Shown: positions 1 to 5,126 of the stretch, in pieces | How the letters are laid out: every line of letters starts with the position of its first letter | How positions within the stretch are numbered: position 1 is the first letter of the stretch | Source: Candidatus Anoxychlamydiales bacterium | GTDB lineage: Bacteria > Chlamydiota > Chlamydiia > Chlamydiales > SM23-39 | Length of the DNA: 5,126 nt | Assembly (NCBI GenBank): GCA_011064905.1 | Contig: JAAKFW010000121.1 | Span: forward strand, 1 to 5,126 | Direction of reading: 5' to 3' | The notes under the pieces: model-generated | The model's database searches: none | What the model was told of the DNA's origin: nothing | What the model saw: only the letters and a program-made list of their open reading frames with translations | Made by a program: the position numbers and the translations under genes

Positions 1-3000
1 ATATTGCTTATCAATTACTAAATTATCGTTAAAAGTCTCTTTTAAAATATTTCCAAAGCTATCAATCTTTCTTTCTATCTTTGTTTGCTGAATTTTATCC
101 TCAGCCTTTAACAAAAATCCCAATTTATTATATTTGAAAGTTTGATTTACTTTTTTATCATTTGAATTAATTTTATTTAAGTTTCCTAAATGATCATAAC
201 TATATTGAAGTTGAGTGCCGATAGGTAAATCCTTCAATTTTAATCTGCCGGATGATGTATAATCATAGACGGTCTTTTTTTCATCTTCAGATCCATACGC
301 TCTAATCAAATTTTCAACAAGATTATTTTCTGTGTATGTATATCTTGTCGTTATTGTTTTTTTATGATTATTTTGTTCATAAATAAGATCTTTTGTTTCA
401 ATTAAATTTCTGTTTGTATCATATCTAGAATCCACTGAAGACAAAATAGCCTCATGAGCATCTAATATATTTTTATTTGTAGGATTTGAAAAAACATCAT
501 AAGTTAAAACAGTTTTAATATTTTTAGGATCAGTTTTTTTTATTTGTAAAACTTTTTGATTAATTGGATTGATGAAATTTTCAATATATTGGGTTTTAGT
601 GAAATTTCCCGCTCCATCTTTATGTTCAATCTCTCTTCCAAAAGAATCGAAAGCAAAAGTTTCAATAGGTTGTTTATCATTGATATTCCTAATTATTGAC
701 TCTCTATTCCCGTCTTTATCATATGTATAAGCTATTTCATATAGAACTTTTCCAGTTTTACCTGTTTTCGTCTCTTTTGTAATGCGATCTAAAAGATCTC
801 TTTCATAATTAATATAAAGAGTATTATCACGGTTTTCTTTGCATATTAAATTTAGTCGACCTAAATTGTCATATTGAAAAGTTGTTTCTCTTCCTTGAAA
901 ATTTTCAAATATTTTTCTACCCCACCCATCATAGCTATAATTAGTGGCACCCTCTTCTTTATCGCTCTTTTCAATTAGATGATAACTATCATATTTAAAG
1001 TTTTCATTTGCGATTTTATTATTATCAAAATAATAGCTTTTTGAAATTACTCTTCCGAGTATATCATAATCATATCTGGTTTCTACTCCTTCTTGATCTA
1101 CATAACTTTGTAGCTTTGAATTTTTATTATATCTAAAAGTTTCTTTAGCTTCATTTGGATGTATAATTTCTATAAGAGATCCATATGCATTGTATTGATA
1201 CTTTGTGATATACCCCTTTGCATCAGTAAAGCTTGTTTCTAAACCCAAAGCATTGTAAGTAGAATTAGTTATTACATCCAACGAAGTATCATCTATTGAA
1301 AGAACAGGTGGATTTGTTTTTGTCTTTACATTGCCGGTGATAAGATCATATTCAAATCTAGTACTATTACCAAATCTATCTATCTTTTGAATCAGATTGT
1401 CCGATTCATCATATTCATTTGAATTTATATGAATAATTCCATCTGATCCAGTTTTTATAATTTTCTTTAGTCTGCCCTTTGTATCATATTCTTTATTCGT
1501 AGTTAGTTTATGTGAATAATTTACAGATTGTTTTTCTCTACCTTTATCATCATATTCAAAAGTTGCTTTATCCTTTAAAGGATTTGTCTCTGATAAAAGA
1601 TCTCCTCTTTCATTATAAGTTTTATTTATCGAATGAGAATAGCTATTATTCGCATCATAAATATCTTCTTTAGATACATTCCCCCACTTATCATATGTTA
1701 AACATGTTCTTTTGAATAATTTTTCTATTCCATTTTGAAGACATTTTTCTTCAATCGACTCTATCATATGAAGAAAAGGCTGAGCTTGTCTAAGATTATA
1801 CTTTGTTATAGTTCTTTGAGACACAGTTTGAAGATCGTATTTATCTAAGCTAGATCCATCATCTTCAATTTTTTTAATTAAATTATTAGAATCATCATAT
1901 TCATAAAATTCACGTAGTAAAATACAATCATTATCTTGAGTATATTTTTCTGTAATTAGATTTGTGCCCGATAAGTATTGATAGGTAGTTAAAAGCCCAT
2001 CTTCTTTTTTTTCTTCTAAGAGAAGATTAAGACCCTCTTGGGAAAACTTTCTAACTATTGTATAACTATCTATCTTACCATTACCTTTTAGATCTCCTGT
2101 AAAAATCTCCTCTATTGGATTTCCAAGTCCGTCATATTTATAAGTTTTCTTATAAAATATTTTGCCATTACCATCTTTTAATTCTATTGAACTCAACCAA
2201 CCGTTATTCAGCCAAGTATAGGCCTTTTCTTTTTTCAAAGACCCCTCTATGTCAAAATCTTGGATAGCTCCGATTTGTAAATTTTTGGTTATGCAATATT
2301 TAGTTATAGTTCCATTGATATTTTTAACAGAAGTTACTCCTGTTTTTTTGCCAGCAATAGCCGGATCATAATTGATATCATAAACAGGAGAAAAACTACC
2401 GTCTGCACCTACAGGCAAACAAAGTTTTTTAATTCTAAAATGATAATCTGAGCCTTGAAAAGGGGCATATTCACATGTAAAAACAAGATCCTTGCCTAAA
2501 TATTTATCCATTAAAAACTTTTTATCGTAAGTAATACTTTCATTTTTATAAAAAGGAGAAATTACAGCTGTCAAAATATGAGGAGAAAGGAATTTATTAG
2601 AATGACTCCCTTTTGTATCAAAACCCATTACTTTTTTAGTATATATTATTTCTTTTTCAAATATTCTTTGGTCGTTATTATAAAAACATTCTTTTTGACA
2701 GGAGCTTGAATACTTTTTAGAAAGATCAGATATGCTATGTAATGAGATCGTTGCATAGACAAATCTCTCTTTAGGATCCATGCTATCAATGGATAGTAGT
2801 CTATTACCATTATAATTATATCTTATAACTTTTCCATTTGGTAAAATTTCTTTTTCCAGACAAAAGTTATATCTAATATTATTTACGCTATTATAATATC
2901 TTTTAGTTCCATCAGCTGCTAAGACAATTATTTTATGTCCATTTCCGGATATAGTAACTTTTGTATTTCTAAAATCATATTTCCCACTAGGATTATCATT

Positions 3001-3504
3001 TTGAATATTGCTTATTCCATATTGATTTCCTATAAGTTTTGTTTGACCTTTAGAAATTTCATATTCTAATGTTAATCCACTTGGCTCTGAAATTTTTGTT
3101 ATAATTTTTGATCCATCATTATACGTTGGAGTTAACTCACAATGAGAAAAAATCCTCCAACCTTTATAAACATTCCTTATGTATTCATATAGCTTCTCTT
3201 CATTCCAATCAGGATCGCTCAAAAATCTATAAGGCATATAAGGAGGATTATAATATCTAGTTAGGTTAATGCTTTGAGCCCCTTTTGCTATCAAATCTGT
3301 ATTGGATAAACTAGGACTTCCACTTAATGGATTGACTACATCGCCTATTAAAAAATCCGATGATTTATAATGGCTGGATATTTGTTCCGGCGTAGATATG
3401 GGGATAACTTCTTTCGTATTACCTTCATTTTGATGGGCAGATAGAGGGTTTATGAATGGTAAAACAGAAAAAAAAATATAAAAAATCGAAAATAATCTAG
3501 ACAT
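1..3504 (-). CDS. Secreted RHS/YD-repeat protein, N-terminal 1168 codons (3' end outside window)
   Basis: One frame stays open without a stop from the ATG at 3504 to the window edge. Residues 1-23 look like a Sec signal peptide: short basic start (MSR), a hydrophobic F/I/L stretch, and a likely cut after LSA at residue 23. Residues 54-86 carry an RHS-type entry motif (GDVVNPLSG ... TDLIAKGAQ ... LTRYYN), and KGWRIF follows at about 114-119. From about residue 457 to the edge there are roughly twenty YD/RHS repeats, for example YDGLGN (457), YDKWGN (604), YDDKGRE (651), YDGWGRK (858), YDNLGRL (878) and YDHLGNL (1103). RHS repeats of this kind build a beta-shell that in known family members encloses a variable C-terminal toxin or effector. 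That part is not visible here, so no activity can be named. The start is fixed by an AGGAGG four bases upstream. The N-terminal pattern resembles chlamydial RHS proteins. RHS/YD family is near certain; export is likely; toxin function is only inferred. Confidence 0.93.
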   Translation of the reverse strand, partial: MSRLFSIFYIFFSVLPFINPLSAHQNEGNTKEVIPISTPEQISSHYKSSDFLIGDVVNPLSGSPSLSNTDLIAKGAQSINLTRYYNPPYMPYRFLSDPDWNEEKLYEYIRNVYKGWRIFSHCELTPTYNDGSKIITKISEPSGLTLEYEISKGQTKLIGNQYGISNIQNDNPSGKYDFRNTKVTISGNGHKIIVLAADGTKRYYNSVNNIRYNFCLEKEILPNGKVIRYNYNGNRLLSIDSMDPKERFVYATISLHSISDLSKKYSSSCQKECFYNNDQRIFEKEIIYTKKVMGFDTKGSHSNKFLSPHILTAVISPFYKNESITYDKKFLMDKYLGKDLVFTCEYAPFQGSDYHFRIKKLCLPVGADGSFSPVYDINYDPAIAGKKTGVTSVKNINGTITKYCITKNLQIGAIQDFDIEGSLKKEKAYTWLNNGWLSSIELKDGNGKIFYKKTYKYDGLGNPIEEIFTGDLKGNGKIDSYTIVRKFSQEGLNLLLEEKKEDGLLTTYQYLSGTNLITEKYTQDNDCILLREFYEYDDSNNLIKKIEDDGSSLDKYDLQTVSQRTITKYNLRQAQPFLHMIESIEEKCLQNGIEKLFKRTCLTYDKWGNVSKEDIYDANNSYSHSINKTYNERGDLLSETNPLKDKATFEYDDKGREKQSVNYSHKLTTNKEYDTKGRLKKIIKTGSDGIIHINSNEYDESDNLIQKIDRFGNSTRFEYDLITGNVKTKTNPPVLSIDDTSLDVITNSTYNALGLETSFTDAKGYITKYQYNAYGSLIEIIHPNEAKETFRYNKNSKLQSYVDQEGVETRYDYDILGRVISKSYYFDNNKIANENFKYDSYHLIEKSDKEEGATNYSYDGWGRKIFENFQGRETTFQYDNLGRLNLICKENRDNTLYINYERDLLDRITKETKTGKTGKVLYEIAYTYDKDGNRESIIRNINDKQPIETFAFDSFGREIEHKDGAGNFTKTQYIENFINPINQKVLQIKKTDPKNIKTVLTYDVFSNPTNKNILDAHEAILSSVDSRYDTNRNLIETKDLIYEQNNHKKTITTRYTYTENNLVENLIRAYGSEDEKKTVYDYTSSGRLKLKDLPIGTQLQYSYDHLGNLNKINSNDKKVNQTFKYNKLGFLLKAEDKIQQTKIERKIDSFGNILKETFNDNLVIDKQY

Positions 3505-3508
3505 TATT

Positions 3509-3514
3509 CCTCCT
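3509..3514 (-). promoter_or_regulatory. Strong Shine-Dalgarno of the RHS gene
   Basis: On the minus strand a full AGGAGG is followed by AATA and then the ATG at 3504. This perfect anti-16S match decides the start codon and contrasts with the weak or absent ribosome binding sites of the HEPN operon. Confidence 0.85.
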
Positions 3515-3534
3515 GGAATAGTTAGAAAAAAAAC

Positions 3535-3561
3535 AATATATAATGGAGGATATTTTGTAAA
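3535..3561 (-). promoter_or_regulatory. Candidate promoter of the RHS gene
   Basis: On the minus strand, TTTACA (3561-3556) and TATATT (3540-3535) are separated by 15 bases, about 30 bases upstream of the ATG. The spacing is short for sigma70 and the region is A+T-rich, so chance matches are likely. A second CTTTACA lies 21 bases further upstream (3583-3577) and could serve as an alternative -35. Confidence 0.3.
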
Positions 3562-3593
3562 GAAAAGATAATTTCATGTAAAGGCTAAGTAAT

Positions 3594-3631
3594 AATGTCA
3601 CATTTCAGCTAAATTAAAATGTCACACTTTC
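3594..3631. repeat. Direct repeat AATGTCACA, 24-bp spacing, insertion-sequence-end-like
   Basis: AATGTCACA-TTTC starts at 3594 and AATGTCACA-CTTTC starts at 3618, 24 bases apart, joined by CAGCTAAATTAAA-type sequence. Repeated TGTCAC units near a terminus are, from memory, a feature of ends of IS21-like elements, where the transposase binds. No transposase gene is present, so if this is an IS end it is a solitary remnant. It could instead be a regulator binding site or chance. Confidence 0.45.
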
Positions 3632-4001
3632 AAATAAAGGTTGGACTTGAAAATGGAGCTAAAGATGATCTTAAAAAATTAGATTAAGAGTGAAGAAGAC
3701 GATAAACTCACCTATCTCAAGATCAAACCGTTCGATCAAGTAAAATCTTTCCTTAGTGTTCCATAAAACCGAAGTAGAAATTCTCGTACAACTTGATTGT
3801 TCAGGTAAAATATATCATCAGCAAAAAGATCGATCTCAAGATTTCAAAAACATGAAATGATAAAGGTGCAAAAGGTTCTAAACTCAATTGTAAATATTTT
3901 TTTCGGAAATTTTTGTTGAAAACTCAGTAACAATTGCCATAAGTTTGCCAAAAAATACACCAAAAGATGTTGTTAAACCAGAATGTTTTTTTTTCAAATA
4001 A
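3619..4001 (+). pseudogene. Possible decayed gene with several frameshifts, family not recognised
   Basis: Consecutive plus-strand blocks read like protein but sit in different frames. The first is an ATG at 3619 giving a 22-residue peptide that contains GLENGAKDDLKKLD and stops at 3685. The next is SEEDDKLTYLKIKPFDQVKSF up to a stop at 3764. The third, in another frame from about 3744, contains HKTEVEILVQLDCSGKIYH and stops at 3858. The last, from about 3894 to the stop at 3999, contains VENSVTIAISLPKNTPKD. Frame changes at nearly every block border suggest a gene that has accumulated indels. I do not recognise the family; a remnant of an IS21-type transposase next to the TGTCACA repeat was considered but is not well supported. 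Short blocks like these can also arise by chance, so this is a weak call. Confidence 0.3.
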
Positions 4002-4003
4002 AG

Positions 4004-4411
4004 CTAATTTGATGAAGTTTTATCAATTTTTTGAGAACGTAATAAATACGCTCGTTTTATAGTAAAACCAAATTGATTAGAAAGAACTTCCCCTGAAAAT
4101 TCTTGATAACTTCCATTTTTAATAGTTTTTAAATTTTGCAAAAATGAGACAACTGGGTCATCTTGGTCAAGAATCACAATGCGAGAGAATTGCAGAAACT
4201 CAGAATCATTTAAAACCTTTTGAATTTCTGATGAAATAATTTTATAATCATCCATTTTTTTTGAATCAAGCCAAGAAGCAGCAACTATAATATCCCATTT
4301 GTCAAAAAGGCCTTCTCTTAAAAAAAGAGCAAACACCAAAATATTACCATTGGTTTTTTCCAAATCACAAATTGCTGTTTTAATTTTTTCTATAATATCT
4401 TTCATAAGCAT
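4004..4411 (-). CDS. Small partner protein of the HEPN gene, 135 aa (133 aa from the second ATG)
   Basis: This is the downstream gene of a two-gene operon. Two starts are possible: ATG at 4411 (MLMK) or ATG at 4405, which forms the classic ATGA overlap with the HEPN stop at 4404-4402. Neither has a clear Shine-Dalgarno, so translational coupling is likely and the second ATG is favoured. The sequence alternates hydrophobic strands and helices: NILVFALFLRE (23-33), KWDIIVAASWL (38-48), SRIVILDQDDPVVSFL (76-91) and FGFTIKRAYLLRSQK (114-128). There is no signal peptide or membrane segment. From memory, it resembles uncharacterised small proteins encoded beside HEPN genes, with the pattern LFLRE...KWD..V...WL and SRIVILD..DP. 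The arrangement LFLRE-x4-DKWDIIV could be a degenerate nucleotidyltransferase core, but the GS and DxD residues are missing. It could be an antitoxin-like partner; that is inference. Confidence 0.85.
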   Translation of the reverse strand: MLMKDIIEKIKTAICDLEKTNGNILVFALFLREGLFDKWDIIVAASWLDSKKMDDYKIISSEIQKVLNDSEFLQFSRIVILDQDDPVVSFLQNLKTIKNGSYQEFSGEVLSNQFGFTIKRAYLLRSQKIDKTSSN

Positions 4412-4800
4412 TTTAATAAAATTTTAGCAGAGTTTATTAAGTTTTCCGCATCTCCATCTGTTTGTTTTTTTGATGAATAGCGAATTTCCGGATCCCATTT
4501 CATAACAATTGACCATTCAGACAAAAATTGTTTATTTATTTTTTTTTCAACTCCTGAAAAATGTAACAAATCTTCAAATTTATGTGTTTTAAAAGATTTA
4601 TATTTCTCAGAACCTTTTCCTCTGCCAGGATACCCATCCCATCCTAATGTTATACATATTTTCTTTTTTAAAGCCAATTCTACCGCATAACCACATATAT
4701 AAAAAGCCCCATCATAACGACCTGCTGCGTAAAGCACCTCTGCATCTTTTAGTCTTTGTTTGGAAAGATTTTCCAAATCTTCTATTGTTAAGTTATCCAC
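4402..4800 (-). CDS. HEPN-domain protein, 132 aa
   Basis: This soluble all-helical protein matches the small HEPN family. Helix 1 (about 6-27) contains LSKQRLKDAEVLYAAG. The hallmark second helix (28-45) contains YDGAFYICGYAVELALK. A glycine/lysine-rich linker (53-70) follows, then H73 at the start of helix 3 (THKFEDLLHFSG) and helix 4 with W96, W102, R107 and Y108 (KWDPEIRYSS). Length is normal for the family. Many HEPN proteins are metal-independent RNases acting through R-x4-6-H, but no His follows R107 at that spacing, so RNase activity is doubtful. The start is GTG at 4800: family-like sequence begins right there, an upstream ATG at 4817 meets TAA at once, and only a weak AGAG precedes the GTG. 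It is the first gene of the operon and overlaps its partner by 4-10 bases, implying coupled production and probably a complex. A toxin-antitoxin or defence role is inferred from architecture only. Confidence 0.9.
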   Translation of the reverse strand: MDNLTIEDLENLSKQRLKDAEVLYAAGRYDGAFYICGYAVELALKKKICITLGWDGYPGRGKGSEKYKSFKTHKFEDLLHFSGVEKKINKQFLSEWSIVMKWDPEIRYSSKKQTDGDAENLINSAKILLKCL

Positions 4801-4828
4801 TGACTCTATATTTTTTTACATTTTCAAA

Positions 4829-4842
4829 GATAAAAATTTATC
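4829..4842. promoter_or_regulatory. 14-bp perfect palindrome in the HEPN operon leader, possible operator
   Basis: GATAAA-AA-TTTATC lies between the candidate promoter and the GTG start. Its position would suit autoregulation by the encoded pair or another repressor. A+T-rich palindromes of this size occur by chance, so the call is weak. Confidence 0.25.
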
Positions 4843-4873
4843 ACACATACTTTTTTATTACTAATCTATTTTT

Positions 4874-4902
4874 ATCCTAATTTTTCTCACTTGAATGTGC
4901 AA
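4874..4902 (-). promoter_or_regulatory. Candidate sigma70-type promoter of the HEPN operon
   Basis: On the minus strand, TTGCAC (4902-4897) and TAGGAT (4879-4874) are separated by exactly 17 bases. Transcription would begin near 4867, giving a leader of about 65 bases before the GTG at 4800. The -35 matches consensus at three of six positions and the -10 at four of six. It is the best-spaced pair in this interval. Confidence 0.4.
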
Positions 4903-4962
4903 TTTTGAATTTTTTGAACTATAACTTTTTTTAATGAATATTATTGAATTTTTATAGAGGAA

Positions 4963-5011
4963 TGGGGGCGGTTGGATTTGAACCAACGTACTCCGAAGAG
5001 GAGGGATTTCA
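4963..5011 (-). tRNA. 3' half of a class II tRNA (fragment, possible integration site)
   Basis: Read on the minus strand, this contains a variable-arm hairpin CTCC-TCTTC-GGAG (5003-4991), a perfect T arm GTTGG-TTCAAAT-CCAAC (4987-4971), the acceptor 3' strand CGCCCCC (4970-4964) and discriminator A (4963). CCA is not encoded. The long variable arm points to a Ser, Leu or Tyr tRNA. The remaining TGAAATCCCT would suit a Ser(UGA) anticodon loop and 3' stem (TGA, A, A, then TCCCT), but the base before it is G instead of the invariant T33, and the preceding bases do not pair with the stem. The required 5' acceptor strand GGGGGCG is absent in the next 115 bases. The sequence therefore seems to be tRNA only from the anticodon loop to the 3' end, as left at the far end of an element integrated into a tRNA gene. 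A decayed tRNA gene is the alternative. Isotype uncertain. Confidence 0.72.
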
Positions 5012-5126
5012 CATCAGATGCTTTTCTCTTTCAACTATAATCAAAAACTCTTAACTAATTAATCATGATAAATTTAGATGAAAATAATTTTAGTCAGAAT
5101 TAGTGGTTTTTAGTCATTTTTTATTA

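Larger units (their letters stand above)
3505..4003. other. Gene-free stretch between RHS gene and HEPN operon
   Basis: No intact gene is visible on either strand. The left part (3505-3590) is the leader of the RHS gene. The middle starts with a duplicated AATGTCACA motif, and the rest contains plus-strand peptide blocks broken by frame changes. The RHS gene reads leftward out of this region and the HEPN operon reads leftward into it. I see no convincing hairpin-plus-T-run terminator after the operon's stop at 4004, only an A/T-rich run with nine T on the plus strand (3986-3994). Confidence 0.7.

Noticed and set aside
457..2140. DNA-level tandem repeats in the RHS gene
   Set aside because: The repetition is at protein level (YD motifs); nucleotide copies are too divergent to call a DNA repeat or CRISPR-like array.
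3683..3857. C-terminal remnant of an IS21 istA transposase
   Set aside because: The FLSV/HKTEVEI stretch vaguely recalls the YYSVPY...VEV region of istA, but no catalytic residues are visible and the match needs several frameshifts; not supportable by eye.
3857..3919. Small plus-strand frame starting ATG ATA AAG GTG, 20 codons
   Set aside because: It has no Shine-Dalgarno, is too short and hydrophobic to judge, and lies within the stretch that better fits a decayed gene.
3981..4003. Rho-independent terminator after the HEPN operon
   Set aside because: There is a homopolymer run, but it is A, not T, on the transcribed (minus) sense, and no stable G+C hairpin precedes it.
4647..4880. Plus-strand 77-codon open frame
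   Set aside because: It lies mostly antisense to the HEPN gene, has a low-complexity F/L/Y/H-rich translation from A+T-rich DNA and no ribosome binding site; it is a shadow of the real gene and its leader.
4963..5060. Intact tRNA gene
   Set aside because: No GGGGGCG acceptor 5' strand or plausible D arm is found upstream of the 3' half, and the anticodon stem does not pair.

Overview
The window is very A+T-rich bacterial DNA. It suggests an environmental chlamydia (Parachlamydia/Protochlamydia/Simkania-like). The main clue is the N-terminal part of the large RHS protein, whose pattern (GDVVNPLSG, then TDLIAKGAQSINLTRYYN, then KGWRIF) resembles large RHS proteins I recall from amoeba-associated Chlamydiae. 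A tRNA 3' end without an encoded CCA is compatible with this. The assignment is from memory and is moderate, not certain. All recognisable genes lie on the minus strand.

Layout from low to high coordinates. (1) Positions 1-3504 hold the first 1168 codons of a secreted RHS/YD-repeat protein. The gene enters at its ATG at 3504 behind a strong AGGAGG ribosome binding site and runs off the left edge, so the C-terminal core and any tip domain are outside the window. (2) Positions 3505-4003 contain no intact gene. This stretch holds the RHS leader, a duplicated AATGTCACA motif that looks like an insertion-sequence end, and a run of plus-strand peptide blocks in shifting frames that may be a decayed gene. 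(3) Positions 4004-4800 hold a compact two-gene operon read right to left: a HEPN-domain protein with a GTG start, then a 133-135 aa partner that overlaps it. A candidate sigma70-type promoter lies upstream, with a 14-bp perfect palindrome between promoter and start codon. (4) Positions 4963-5011 hold the 3' half of a class II tRNA (variable arm, T arm and acceptor strand) with no matching 5' half. (5) Positions 5012-5126 are A+T-rich DNA with no gene.

The HEPN pair is the most interesting unit. It has the architecture of a two-component toxin-antitoxin or defence-like module, but the HEPN protein lacks a visible R-x4-6-H RNase motif and the partner lacks the usual GS...DxD nucleotidyltransferase signature. 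Together with the RHS protein, the IS-like repeat and the tRNA fragment, the region looks like an accessory locus shaped by integration and decay. The orientation of the tRNA fragment predicts that any integrated element lies to the right, beyond 5011.
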